In this document: positions 12,671 to 21,142 of the stretch, one piece after another
Numbering within the stretch: position 1 is the stretch's first letter
Layout of the letters: the number at the start of each line of letters is the position of its first letter
From: Candidatus Saccharimonadota bacterium
Lineage (GTDB): Bacteria > Patescibacteriota > Saccharimonadia > CAILAD01 > BJGX01
NCBI GenBank assembly: GCA_013816445.1
Contig: JACDEK010000007.1
Span: forward strand, 1-22,139
Length of the DNA: 22,139 bases
Direction: 5' to 3'
The notes under the pieces: generated by a model
The model's database searches: none
Seen by the model: only the letters and a program-made list of their open reading frames with translations
Told to the model about the DNA's origin: nothing
Made by a program: the position numbers and the translations under genes

Positions 12671-13483
12671 ATGGACACCACAACTACAGAGGATGGCGCA
12701 ACACCAGTTGCACAACCTACAACCAATGTAGCGGGAACAGACGACGGAGCTATGGTTATTACAACCGACGAATCAGGGACACCAACAATGGTACCTGTTT
12801 CAGAAGCTGATACCGAAGCCGAGAACGCCGCATCTACGCAAGACGAAACAACTGAAGAGCCAACAGGTTCGACAGAGGCCGTAGCAGACGCTACACAAGC
12901 AACAGATGACAGTCAGGAAATAGTTGAGTGGGCTAAAAAGAAGGGCTTAGAAATAAACCCTGAAAACCCTAACGAGGTAAAACTCGCTAAACTTCAACTA
13001 GATAATGACCGCCGTTTCCACGAATCGCAACAAAACAAACCCCAAATAGCACCTCCAGAGTTGATGGATAATGTTGACGACCCAACGCTTAACGCAATAG
13101 TCGAAAAACAGAACGTCAATGAAACTAGGTTATATGTTAGGGATTGGTTTGAAGCTAACCCTGAGATGAAAGAACACAGACAGGACTTAATGCAAATTGC
13201 AACTGAACGACCGTATCTTGTAGATATGGAAGACGTTGCAGCCCATTTGTACCGAAGACCAGACTTTGTTTCTAATCTTAAGAGTGAAGGTGGTCGTCAT
13301 GCACTTGAAAACCTTGCCCAAAAACAATCCGCAGTACCACCACAGGCAAGCTCATCTAACACAGCAGTTTACGCTTCTGACACAACTATTACGTCTAAAA
13401 ACGTAGCACAGTTAGTCGATAGCAACGACCAAGCTTGGTTTGAAAAAAATCATGATGAGATTAGCAAGGCACTAGCGGGTTAA
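12671..13483 (+). CDS. Probable scaffolding protein
   Basis: 270 residues, ATG at 12671 with AAGGAG upstream. The first 80 residues are low-complexity, acidic and rich in Thr, Ala and Glu. The rest is charged and helical (IVEWAKKKGLEINPENPNEV...), and the C-terminal 40 residues end in a short helix (DQAWFEKNHDEISKALAG). Scaffolding proteins between portal and capsid genes commonly have a disordered acidic part and a C-terminal helix that contacts the coat. No protease motif is seen. Assigned from position and composition. Confidence 0.65.
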   Translation: MDTTTTEDGATPVAQPTTNVAGTDDGAMVITTDESGTPTMVPVSEADTEAENAASTQDETTEEPTGSTEAVADATQATDDSQEIVEWAKKKGLEINPENPNEVKLAKLQLDNDRRFHESQQNKPQIAPPELMDNVDDPTLNAIVEKQNVNETRLYVRDWFEANPEMKEHRQDLMQIATERPYLVDMEDVAAHLYRRPDFVSNLKSEGGRHALENLAQKQSAVPPQASSSNTAVYASDTTITSKNVAQLVDSNDQAWFEKNHDEISKALAG

Positions 13484-13511
13484 TATAACTTAACTCAAAG
13501 GATACAAAATC

Positions 13512-14378
13512 ATGCCATCAGGCGCATACTCAATATCAGGTGGAAAAGTAAACGAAGGTAATACAGGCGGTAACGTCTTTAGACCTAACATTTGGAGCAA
13601 AGAAGTTCTCATGTTTGTTAAATCAAACTTGGTTCTTTTGCCTCTAATCCGTCACTATGACAGTGACGTAAAAAGTTCGGGTCAAACAGTTGAAATCCCT
13701 AACGTGTCTGGCATCACCGCCAACATCAAATCGGAAAACACTGTAGTTACCCTGAACTATAACACTGAGACAAAAACTACCATTACTATCAACCGCCACT
13801 ACGAAAGTTCGTTCTTGGTTGAAGATATTTTGGCTACACAGTCTAACTACTCAACTCGTAGCGACTACACGCAAGCAGCAGCTTACGCAATCGCAGAAAA
13901 AGTTGATAATGACATAGCTAAAGTTATGACAGCAGCTTTCACTGGCTACGGTGCTTTCGGTACAGCTATCAACGATAACCTTATCTTGACTGTGAACCGA
14001 TACCTTAGCGAGAACAAAGCTCCTCGTACTGACCGCTCAATGGTTGTTCACCCTAAAGGTGAAGCAGAACTACTTGCCATTGACAAGTTCGTTCGTTACG
14101 ACGCTCTTGGTACAGGTGAAGCTATCAAAAATGGTAAGCTTGGAACAATCTACGGTTCAGTGGTTTACATGTCTCAGAACTTAGTTTCTTTGACTACTAC
14201 TGTTAACGAATACTCTAGCTTGTTCTTCCACAAGGATGCAGCAGCTATTGCTATGCAGATGACTCCTAGGACTCAGGCTCAGTACAAGCAGGAACACTTA
14301 GGTTGGTTAGTAACTGTAGATGTTCTCTACGGTGTCACTTCCCTACGTCCAGGCTTCGGATTTGTCATTAGACATTAG
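13512..14378 (+). CDS. Major capsid protein
   Basis: 288 residues, ATG at 13512, AAAGGA upstream. The order portal-scaffold-capsid and the pattern agree with an HK97-fold coat: N-arm, long helix with VLMFVKSNLVLLPLIRHYD, beta strands with alternating Thr (TVVTLNYNTETKTTITINRHYESSF), then a hydrophobic domain and a C-terminal GVTSLRPGFGFVIRH. Codon use is somewhat enriched in common codons, in line with high expression, and a terminator follows. It is short for an HK97-type coat, but within range for coats without a cleaved delta domain. Confidence 0.8.
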   Translation: MPSGAYSISGGKVNEGNTGGNVFRPNIWSKEVLMFVKSNLVLLPLIRHYDSDVKSSGQTVEIPNVSGITANIKSENTVVTLNYNTETKTTITINRHYESSFLVEDILATQSNYSTRSDYTQAAAYAIAEKVDNDIAKVMTAAFTGYGAFGTAINDNLILTVNRYLSENKAPRTDRSMVVHPKGEAELLAIDKFVRYDALGTGEAIKNGKLGTIYGSVVYMSQNLVSLTTTVNEYSSLFFHKDAAAIAMQMTPRTQAQYKQEHLGWLVTVDVLYGVTSLRPGFGFVIRH

Positions 14379-14400
14379 ATAACCGAACCACTGGTACATT

Positions 14401-14430
14401 GAGACGCTTTCTAGAGGCGTCTCTTTGTTT
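14401..14430 (+). terminator. Terminator after the capsid gene
   Basis: GAGACGC (14401-14407) pairs with GCGTCTC (14417-14423), 9-base loop, followed by TTTGTTT. It lies 22 bases after the capsid stop, insulating it from the next unit. Confidence 0.7.
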
Positions 14431-14436
14431 ATGTAG

Positions 14437-14470
14437 TAAGATATAGTTATGGGCTAATAAAGGAGAACAT
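14437..14470 (+). promoter_or_regulatory. Promoter-like leader of the 14471 gene
   Basis: TAAGATATAG with possible -10 boxes is followed by GGGCTAATAAAGGAGAACAT and the GTG start. It resembles the leaders at 10461-10490 and 20114-20144. It follows the capsid terminator directly, as a new promoter should. Confidence 0.4.
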
Positions 14471-14686
14471 GTGCCACAAGCAATAACCCCAGGCCCAGGT
14501 AGGGCTGACACAGTAAAAGTCATAGAAGACAAGACTCGAGCGCTTGCTGCTAACCAGGGCCTTAATGAATCGGCCATGTGGGATAAGATAGATATTGAAA
14601 TGATAGAGGCTCGAGCAGCTAATCGCATTAACGAAACTGAACTGTTCATAACAGGTGTGACAAGCAATAAGAGGGGCAGGAAATAA
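14471..14686 (+). CDS. Small unknown protein
   Basis: 71 residues from a GTG at 14471, AGGAG five bases upstream. An ATG two bases earlier lies in another frame and stops after five codons. The sequence is helical, with a basic C-terminus (SNKRGRK). No family is recognised. Confidence 0.6.
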   Translation: MPQAITPGPGRADTVKVIEDKTRALAANQGLNESAMWDKIDIEMIEARAANRINETELFITGVTSNKRGRK

Positions 14687-14689
14687 TAC

Positions 14690-14718
14690 TTGCAAGTCGT
14701 AACAAAAAAAGCTACACT
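14690..14718 (+). promoter_or_regulatory. Promoter of the gene at 14747
   Basis: TTGCAA (14690-14695), 17-base spacer, TACACT (14713-14718), predicted start near 14725, then GAGGG six bases before the ATG. It can drive the sugar cassette. Confidence 0.6.
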
Positions 14719-14746
14719 CTTGTTATAACGTAAACGAGGGTATCTT

Positions 14747-15064
14747 ATGAAGTCACCACTAGCAATAGACAAAGCAACTATTAAAAAGTATGAAGTTACA
14801 GAGGACATAGATGTTCCGCCAATGATGAAACTGACTTTTCTACAAGAGCAGTTTAATGAGATTCAACATGCTATGTGGCGAGCTAGGGTAGACATTATCC
14901 ATGCTACCCGACTAACCGAAAGCGACAACGAAACGCTAAAGAACAAAGGCTTTCAGAATATGGCTGATCACGTCAACCAGGTGCAACAGTTCACTGGCGC
15001 ACTAAAGATGATACTAGTCCTAATCAAAGAACTTAAAGTAGAGTACCCAGAACTAAAGGGCTAA
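14747..15064 (+). CDS. Unknown helical protein
   Basis: 105 residues, ATG at 14747 with GAGGG at good spacing. A helical, partly amphipathic C-terminal half (MADHVNQVQQFTGALKMILV...). No motif is recognised. It ends one base before the first glycosyltransferase-like gene, so the two are probably translated together. It could be a small structural or connector protein. Confidence 0.65.
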   Translation: MKSPLAIDKATIKKYEVTEDIDVPPMMKLTFLQEQFNEIQHAMWRARVDIIHATRLTESDNETLKNKGFQNMADHVNQVQQFTGALKMILVLIKELKVEYPELKG

Positions 15065-15065
15065 A

Positions 15066-15866
15066 GTGGACAAGCTTGCAGTTATAGTGCCGAGTAGGGG
15101 ACTCATGTACAGTCAGACGCTTGAGGAACTTCTAGGCGAGTTAGATGGCTTGAACTATGAGATATTCTGGGCGCACGAGAAAAGCCTTCCTGAGTGCTTC
15201 AATGAGCCCACAGAACGTGCCTTAGCCGACCCAGATGTGTTCGCTCTACTGTTCTGCGAAGATGACATGATTATCCCTGAAGGGATACTACAGGAGATGT
15301 TTGAGCGTAACTATCCAGTCGTAGCGTTAGACTACCCGTTCCAGCAGGATGGTGACTCCACAGTCTTGCATGACCCCAAGGGTTTCGCCTACTGGACTGG
15401 TACTGGCTTTATGCTAGTCGCCAAACAGGTACTAGAGAACATGGAGAAACCAATCTGGCGAACCGATACAACCTTTGACCCGTTCGTGGACAAAGACACT
15501 ATCCACTTCTGGCCTCGTAAATTGAATAAGGTTTATTATGGTTTACACGACTTGAGATTTGGGCTCGTACTGTATTCGGCTGGATTACCTATATTCCCGA
15601 TGGTTAGAACAGCAGGGCAACGCAAACTTAATAAGTTAGGCGAGAAACACACCAACAACGGAGCGCACGACATTTATGAAATAACTGAGGTTGGGCGAGA
15701 CCTAGTGTCAGGTATGATTACCCCAGAGAACGCCGATATGTTTAGGGGCGCACTAAACAGAATTAGGAACATTAAGATATGGGAAGAAACACCGCCATTT
15801 ATATCTTATGATGATAAAGACCAGCCGTATCTGAACGACGGCAGAAAGTACGAGACTGTACTATGA
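15066..15866 (+). CDS. Glycosyltransferase-like protein (GT-A type), copy 1
   Basis: 266 residues, GTG at 15066 with AAAGGG upstream. It begins with a beta strand, LAVIVPSRGLMYSQT, and contains a CEDDM motif (about 67-71) at the place of the metal-binding DxD of GT-A enzymes, followed by PVVALDYPF. GT-A enzymes move a sugar from a nucleotide donor to an acceptor. It is paralogous to the next gene: PSRGL, H...PECF.EP.ERAL.D and EDDM are shared. It overlaps that gene by ATGA. The acceptor is unknown; the location in a structural region points to virion or host-surface decoration. Confidence 0.7.
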   Translation: MDKLAVIVPSRGLMYSQTLEELLGELDGLNYEIFWAHEKSLPECFNEPTERALADPDVFALLFCEDDMIIPEGILQEMFERNYPVVALDYPFQQDGDSTVLHDPKGFAYWTGTGFMLVAKQVLENMEKPIWRTDTTFDPFVDKDTIHFWPRKLNKVYYGLHDLRFGLVLYSAGLPIFPMVRTAGQRKLNKLGEKHTNNGAHDIYEITEVGRDLVSGMITPENADMFRGALNRIRNIKIWEETPPFISYDDKDQPYLNDGRKYETVL

Positions 15867-16681
15867 AAGTCGGAATTATATTCCCTAGTCGTGGGCTTGT
15901 ATTCTCTAAGACGGCTGACGAATTATTACAGAACCTTAAAGGCGTAGACCACAAGATATACTTCTCTCATCGTCGCCCAATTCCAGAGTGTTTTGAAGAA
16001 CCAGTAGAACGAGCCTTAAAAGATAAATCTATAACTCACATCTGGATAGTAGAAGACGACATGGTGCTACATAACAACACCCTTGAACTACTACTAGCAG
16101 AAGACAAGGCTATAGTTACGGCTGATTATCCAATAAACGAAGAAGGTAGAGGTTCGGTATTTGAGGTAGATAATAGAATCATCTTCTGTGGTACTGGCTG
16201 TTTGTTAATAAAGCGGGAAGTCTTTGACGAACTAAAAAAACCCTACTTCTTCACAGATATACGCTGGAACATTAAGAACTATGGTGAGTTTGTTAAAATG
16301 ACATCTCACAATGTAGACCAAGATGGTTACGGCCTCCACGACATAAACTTCTGCATGTCTGTTTATAAGCGAGAGATTCCGATACATAAAATTGATCAGA
16401 GACTATCCCAACGTAAACTATTTCAGCTCGGCAAGGCTGGCTCAAACAATGGCGCACACGTTATAGAAGTCTGGAGCAAGATCAAGAAAGATCACCTGCT
16501 TAAACTCATCAAGAGCTGGCCGATAGAAAAGACAGGCAAGCTTGTTACGGTTAAGACGGCTGAAGGTAACATGAACGTATCCGAAGCGCACGCCGAAAAA
16601 CTCTACGCCAAAGGACTGGCTGAAAAGCTGCCTAAGTCATCAATAGTAATAGACTGGACTGAATATGAAACTACTCATTAG
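15863..16681 (+). CDS. Glycosyltransferase-like protein (GT-A type), copy 2
   Basis: 272 residues, ATG at 15863 overlapping the previous stop by four bases. Same layout as copy 1: VGIIFPSRGLVFSKT, PECFEEPVERAL, VEDDM (DxD-like), then a similar order of HDINFCMSVY and QRKLFQLGKAGSNNGAH near the end (copy 1 has QRKLNKLGEKHTNNGAH). The two have clearly diverged and so may use different donors or acceptors. The C-terminal 50 residues of copy 2 have a small extra domain (TVKTAEGNMNVSEAHAEKLY). It overlaps the next gene by 17 bases. Confidence 0.7.
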   Translation: MKVGIIFPSRGLVFSKTADELLQNLKGVDHKIYFSHRRPIPECFEEPVERALKDKSITHIWIVEDDMVLHNNTLELLLAEDKAIVTADYPINEEGRGSVFEVDNRIIFCGTGCLLIKREVFDELKKPYFFTDIRWNIKNYGEFVKMTSHNVDQDGYGLHDINFCMSVYKREIPIHKIDQRLSQRKLFQLGKAGSNNGAHVIEVWSKIKKDHLLKLIKSWPIEKTGKLVTVKTAEGNMNVSEAHAEKLYAKGLAEKLPKSSIVIDWTEYETTH

Positions 16682-17387
16682 TCTTTGTACTTACAATCGC
16701 TTAGACTACACGAAACGTACTCTAAGAGCTTTGTGGGATACGGTAGAAGTTCCCTATTACTTAGTCGTGGTTGATAATAACTCCGACGACGGGACGAGGG
16801 AATACCTATCTAACCTTGTAGAGAGAAACAGAGCCGATAAGGTCATACTAAACGACGCTAACTACTATCCTGGCAAGGCTACCAATATTGGCTGGCAAGC
16901 TGGGCTAAAGGAGTTCAATGCCACCCACTTAATGCGACTAGACAACGACATGCACCTATCTAAGGGTTGGGACACGCTCGCTGAAGAATACTTCGATAAG
17001 ATACCAAATCTCGGACAGCTAGGAATTGACGCTGATGCGATTAAAGATCCTAGAGCCAAACTGCGAGAAATGACCATAAACGGGAAAACGATAAATCCTT
17101 GGCCTGGATGTGTTGGTGGCCCAAGTATAGTACGTCGCACATTATATGATGCTGGGCTTAGATATGATGAAACGCCTTGGGAGGGCAGTCGGTCTAAAAT
17201 GCAAGAAGATTCACGCCTATCCAGCAGTGTTAAAAATATGGGGTATCTAGTCGGTCACATGACTGACGGGCTGTGCTGGACGTTCGCTAACGAGGCCAAC
17301 TGGAAAGACTATAAGGATTACTACAAGAAAACTATGTACGATAGAGGGTATGACGAAAACGTAACTTTTATAGAGGAGTTGGAGTGA
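16665..17387 (+). CDS. Glycosyltransferase family 2-like protein
   Basis: 240 residues, ATG at 16665. Classical GT2 signatures: LISLCTYNRLDYTKRTL at the N-terminus, VVDNNSDDGTREYL (about 35-48), and LMRLDNDM (DxD, about 88-95). Family 2 enzymes use nucleotide-sugars and a divalent metal. Its start overlaps the previous gene by 17 bases and its stop overlaps the next start by four (GTGA), so the cassette is translated as one unit. Confidence 0.85.
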   Translation: MKLLISLCTYNRLDYTKRTLRALWDTVEVPYYLVVVDNNSDDGTREYLSNLVERNRADKVILNDANYYPGKATNIGWQAGLKEFNATHLMRLDNDMHLSKGWDTLAEEYFDKIPNLGQLGIDADAIKDPRAKLREMTINGKTINPWPGCVGGPSIVRRTLYDAGLRYDETPWEGSRSKMQEDSRLSSSVKNMGYLVGHMTDGLCWTFANEANWKDYKDYYKKTMYDRGYDENVTFIEELE

Positions 17388-18268
17388 AAGCACTTATTAC
17401 AGGGAACAGAGGGTTTGTCGGCCAACACCTAACTAGATTGCTTGAATCAGAGGGGATGGAAGTGATAGGTTATGATTTACTGGACGGACTGGATGTGACC
17501 TCACTAGACCTACATGAGTTCTTAGATAAACAGCGACCAAACTACATATTCCATTTAGCAGCTATGACAAGCATCCCCGAGTCGTTCGAGAATCCCATAG
17601 GTTGTATGGCTAGTAACATAGGTGGGAGTGTCAATCTATTAGAGGCAATAAGAAAAGCCGACCTAACATGTAGAGTATTATTAGCCTCGTCTACTGAAGT
17701 GTATACACCAGCTACTGATGATACGCCCCTGAGCGAAACCTCCTCAGTTCAACCAAGAACACCATATGGGGTATCTAAACTGTCGATGGAACAGATGGCG
17801 TCTATTTACGCTGGCATGTACGAAATGCAGGTTGTGGTTACTCGCACCAATAACCACACTGGCCCAGGTCAAGACGGCCCATTCGCTGTATCATCTTTTG
17901 CCAAACAAATAGTAGCTATAGAACGTGGGGATCAAGATATTTTACGACATGGTGATCTAACTAGTTTTAAGTCATACCTAGACGTTAGAGATGTTGTCAG
18001 AGCCTACAGATTAGCCATAGATATGGAACCATACATCTACAACATAGCCTCAGACGAACCAGTAGAGATGCAGTCAATCCTAGACAGACTAGTCGCTCAA
18101 GCTAAAGCGCCAATACCGACATCTACCGACACCTCACTTGTTAGGCGAGCAACGCTAGAAAAAACTTACTATGCCACTAGTTCAAAACTAATAGAGGCGG
18201 GGTGGAAGCCAGAATATAACTTAGAGCGTACTCTTCACGATACGCTAGAATATTGGAGAAAAAAGTGA
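17384..18268 (+). CDS. NAD(P)-dependent sugar epimerase/dehydratase/reductase
   Basis: 294 residues, GTG at 17384 with GGAG upstream. Extended short-chain dehydrogenase fold: Rossmann TGNRGFVG (6-13), HLAA (57-60), ASST (101-104) and the catalytic pair Tyr128-x-x-x-Lys132 (YGVSK). The segment TRTNNHTGPGQ (153-163) and the DVRDVVRAY motif resemble GDP-4-keto-6-deoxymannose reductase and GDP-mannose 4,6-dehydratase-type proteins. It likely makes or edits a deoxy-sugar nucleotide for the neighbouring transferases. Exact substrate is not decidable from motifs. Confidence 0.85.
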   Translation: MKALITGNRGFVGQHLTRLLESEGMEVIGYDLLDGLDVTSLDLHEFLDKQRPNYIFHLAAMTSIPESFENPIGCMASNIGGSVNLLEAIRKADLTCRVLLASSTEVYTPATDDTPLSETSSVQPRTPYGVSKLSMEQMASIYAGMYEMQVVVTRTNNHTGPGQDGPFAVSSFAKQIVAIERGDQDILRHGDLTSFKSYLDVRDVVRAYRLAIDMEPYIYNIASDEPVEMQSILDRLVAQAKAPIPTSTDTSLVRRATLEKTYYATSSKLIEAGWKPEYNLERTLHDTLEYWRKK

Positions 18269-19488
18269 GAACCATCAAACAATGTAGAAGTTGCAAAGGT
18301 GAGGTAGTAGAGTTTCTTGATCTTGGAGTACAAGCAACATCGGACTTCAGAGAAGATGACTCAAAGACCCCAGAGTATCCTATTGTTGCTGTAATCTGCG
18401 AGGATTGTAAGTTGGTACAGTTAAGAGATACGACACCTAGTGCAGAGATGTACCACGAGAACTACGGCTTTAAATCGGGCGTTTCTAACAGTATTAAAGA
18501 CGACTTGAAAGACATTGTATGGGATACTATGGGGCATTTCCCTGAGCCTAAGAGTTGGTTAGACATTGCTAGTAACGATGGGACTCTGTTGAGCTATGTC
18601 CCAAAACGAGTGTACAGAGTGGGCGTTGACCCTATTTCCAAGTATTGCAAGATGGCCGAAGAACACGCTGACGAGATAGTAAACGACTTCTTCCCTTCAG
18701 CAATGTTCCCAACCCGCAAGTTTGATGTAATCACATCCATTAGTTGCTTCTACGATATGGACGACCCAAATAACTTTGTTGGGTCAGTAGCAGATGTACT
18801 AGAGGGCAACGGTATCTGGACAATACAACAGAATTATCTTTTATCAACAATGCAATTAAATGCTGTTGATAACTTCTGCCACGAACATCTTGAGTACTAC
18901 ACTCTACTCAGCCTCGAACCACTGCTAGAACGACATGGGTTGGAAGTTATAGACCTATCGACCAGCATGGTGAACGGCGGGAGTATCCGCACTATTGTTG
19001 CCCACAAGGGTGCACACCCACCACAAGACAGTGTTGAAAAACAACGTACAATCGAAAAAGACTTCAAGCTAGACACACTAGAGCCTTATGTTAAGTTTGC
19101 TAACGACGTTTGGGACAATCTGAATGAATTGACAGAGTTTGTGGACGAAGCTAACGCCAGTAGTAAAACTGTAGCTATATTAGCCGCCTCAACAAGAGGT
19201 GCTACTATCTGGCAAGCTTGTGGATTTGACAAAGTAGACATAGCCTTTGCAGTAGAACGTAATCCTGAAAAAGTCGGCAAATACTTTAACGCTATTGGAA
19301 TACCGATTATATCTGAAGAAGAAGCCAGAGAACGCAAGCCAGAGTATATGATAATTGGGCCTTGGTTTTTCGCTGACGAAATAATAAAGAGAGAAAAAGA
19401 ATATGTCAATAATGGTGGAACGCTTATAGTACCACTACCTAAACTGGAGGTTATAAATGCTGGGAATATACATACCTACGTTCGGTAG
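18265..19488 (+). CDS. SAM-dependent sugar C-methyltransferase
   Basis: 407 residues from the GTG at 18265. A TTG four codons earlier also opens the frame, but GGAG six bases before the GTG and the GTGA overlap with the previous stop favour the GTG. Three-part architecture of the TylCIII/NovU sugar C-methyltransferase family: an N-terminal zinc-binding domain (CRSCKGEVVEFLDLG; CEDCKLVQL), a central SAM domain with LDIASNDGTLL, and a C-terminal Rossmann-like domain (VAILAASTRGATIW). The family methylates a keto-deoxy nucleotide sugar, so it fits directly after the epimerase gene. It overlaps the next gene by 32 bases. Confidence 0.85.
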   Translation: MRTIKQCRSCKGEVVEFLDLGVQATSDFREDDSKTPEYPIVAVICEDCKLVQLRDTTPSAEMYHENYGFKSGVSNSIKDDLKDIVWDTMGHFPEPKSWLDIASNDGTLLSYVPKRVYRVGVDPISKYCKMAEEHADEIVNDFFPSAMFPTRKFDVITSISCFYDMDDPNNFVGSVADVLEGNGIWTIQQNYLLSTMQLNAVDNFCHEHLEYYTLLSLEPLLERHGLEVIDLSTSMVNGGSIRTIVAHKGAHPPQDSVEKQRTIEKDFKLDTLEPYVKFANDVWDNLNELTEFVDEANASSKTVAILAASTRGATIWQACGFDKVDIAFAVERNPEKVGKYFNAIGIPIISEEEARERKPEYMIIGPWFFADEIIKREKEYVNNGGTLIVPLPKLEVINAGNIHTYVR

Positions 19489-20107
19489 AGCTGGGAAGCT
19501 ACAGCAAGTAGCCGACAATATAAAGGAAGCTACTAACTCCGAGTACAAGCTGTATTGGGGTGTGGAAGCTCACGACAGAGAGTCTATATTAGCCGCCAAA
19601 GACACTGGTGCTGAAGCCATAGTGAATACTGGCAACCCTTGCTACTCAGACGCTTTACAAGAGATATACGAGAACTCAGACGAGGATATATTCTTTTGGG
19701 CAAATGACGACTTTCTATTCTTAAAGGACTGGGACGTTGCACCCCTGAAGAAGCTAGAAGAAAACCCACAAGTAATGGTACTTGGTGTGCATGACGGCAA
19801 CCCTAACACTAAATATCACTCTATCTCTATTATCAGACGTAAATATATAGAAGAACAGTCTGGTGTAGTGGATATGCCCAATCGTGTCCTGTACCCATAT
19901 CTACATAACTATGTTGATGATGAACTAGCTAACACGGCCAAAGCTAGAGGGGTGTGGGACTTCTGTGAGACCCCCTGTATCCACCACCAACACCATTCGT
20001 TTACCTGGCTCGGTGATTTTAAACACGATGCTACCTATGCCAAGAATGATGCTACGTTTACCGAGGACAGCAGAACATACAACGAGAGAATACACCTGTG
20101 GCAATAA
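19457..20107 (+). CDS. Glycosyltransferase-like protein
   Basis: 216 residues, ATG at 19457 with GGAGG seven bases upstream, inside the end of the methyltransferase gene. It starts with LGIYIPTFGRAGKLQQV and has a WANDDF motif (about 81-86) in the DxD place. The C-terminal part carries a His-rich stretch, CIHHQHHSFTWLGD. It is the last gene of the sugar cassette and probably transfers the finished sugar. Family is likely; substrate unknown. Confidence 0.7.
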   Translation: MLGIYIPTFGRAGKLQQVADNIKEATNSEYKLYWGVEAHDRESILAAKDTGAEAIVNTGNPCYSDALQEIYENSDEDIFFWANDDFLFLKDWDVAPLKKLEENPQVMVLGVHDGNPNTKYHSISIIRRKYIEEQSGVVDMPNRVLYPYLHNYVDDELANTAKARGVWDFCETPCIHHQHHSFTWLGDFKHDATYAKNDATFTEDSRTYNERIHLWQ

Positions 20108-20113
20108 TTGTGG

Positions 20114-20144
20114 TACTATTTAACTAATTGGGCGAAGGATTATA
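20114..20144 (+). promoter_or_regulatory. Promoter-like leader of the 20145 gene
   Basis: TACTAT (20114-20119) is followed by CTAATTGGGCGAAGGATTATA and the ATG. It shares TAATTGGGC...AGGATTAT with the portal leader. No good -35 is seen. Confidence 0.4.
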
Positions 20145-21134
20145 ATGGATCAAGAACGAATAGACCAGTTTAATGCCCAGAGAGAAAACCTCGCCAAAGA
20201 CAAAAAACTACAGGATGTGATAGAGAACACTGGTAGGCAAGTATCCAATGCTGTCATATTAGCTGAAAAGCAGACTAAAAGGGTTGATGTAGTCAATGAC
20301 TTAGCAAAGCCTTCCGATATACAAAAGGTTGTAGATGCTGTTAATAAGATTGACATCCCCGCTACAGACCTATCTTCGGTAACTAGCGCACTAAAGGAAG
20401 TATCTGACGCTATAGCCAAACTACCTACTGAATACCCAGAACTCAAATTACCAGAAGCGCCAAAACTACCAAAGCCTGTAGAGTCATTATCTATTAACAA
20501 CTTTCAAGATATAAAAGAATATTTTGAAGATGTAGTCACTGCTGTTGGCGAGATTAGTAAACTGAAGTTTGAACCAAAGATAGAAGTAAAACCTGCCGAC
20601 GTAATAGTCAAAGAAAAAGAACTCGACCTATCTAAACTGACCAAAGGTTTAGATTCTGTAGTTAAAGCTATTAAGGCTATCAAAGCCCCAGAGCTAAACA
20701 CTGCACCGATAACAGAGGGGCTAGATTCCCTCGCCCAAACAATCAATAATCTATCCTTCCCTGTCCCTAACTATGTATTGCCTTTCAAGGGTACTAATGG
20801 TGAAGCAGTACAAGTACAACTTGACGCTGACGGTAATCTACCATTCGAAGATACAGTTTCGCAAAACTTATCCGACCAACTAGCTCATCTTACAAATAAA
20901 CTAGCATTTCTGTCAGGTGTGCAAGGTATTGCTGCTGATCTTCGTGTGACCATGCTCTCAGGAACTATCACTACTGTCACTACTGTCACGACTGTCACGA
21001 CTGTTTCAACCGTAACTACCGTAGGTACAGTAACTAACCAAACCAACATCGGTGGCTACGCTGCCACAAACACAATCATGAATCAGATGAATACCAACGC
21101 TAATCAACTAAGACAACAAATAATCACCAATTAG
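20145..21134 (+). CDS. Coiled-coil virion protein with Thr-Thr-Val repeat tail (probable)
   Basis: 329 residues, ATG at 20145 with AAGGA six bases upstream. Residues 1-60 are helical with heptad character, then several amphipathic helices with repeating SLAQ/SVVKAI-like segments and Pro-rich parts (LPEAPKLPKP). Near residue 210 a beta part starts, ending in TTVTTVTTVTTVSTVTTVGTV and a helical C-terminus (MNQMNTNANQLRQQ). A helical stalk, beta tip and short repeats suggest a trimeric fibre- or spike-like structural protein. No family is recognised. Confidence 0.6.
   Translation: MDQERIDQFNAQRENLAKDKKLQDVIENTGRQVSNAVILAEKQTKRVDVVNDLAKPSDIQKVVDAVNKIDIPATDLSSVTSALKEVSDAIAKLPTEYPELKLPEAPKLPKPVESLSINNFQDIKEYFEDVVTAVGEISKLKFEPKIEVKPADVIVKEKELDLSKLTKGLDSVVKAIKAIKAPELNTAPITEGLDSLAQTINNLSFPVPNYVLPFKGTNGEAVQVQLDADGNLPFEDTVSQNLSDQLAHLTNKLAFLSGVQGIAADLRVTMLSGTITTVTTVTTVTTVSTVTTVGTVTNQTNIGGYAATNTIMNQMNTNANQLRQQIITN
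20967..21035 (+). repeat. Nine-base repeats coding for TTV
   Basis: Units of the form ACTGTCAC(T/G) recur several times in a row and drift into ACCGTAACT-like units. They code for the Thr-Thr-Val run of the 20145 protein. Slippage here could change protein length. Confidence 0.7.
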
Positions 21135-21142
21135 GAGACATC

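Noticed and set aside
14368..14808. 146-codon minus-strand frame over the terminator and two small plus-strand genes
   Set aside because: It crosses a terminator and a promoter for plus-strand genes, and its composition is not protein-like.
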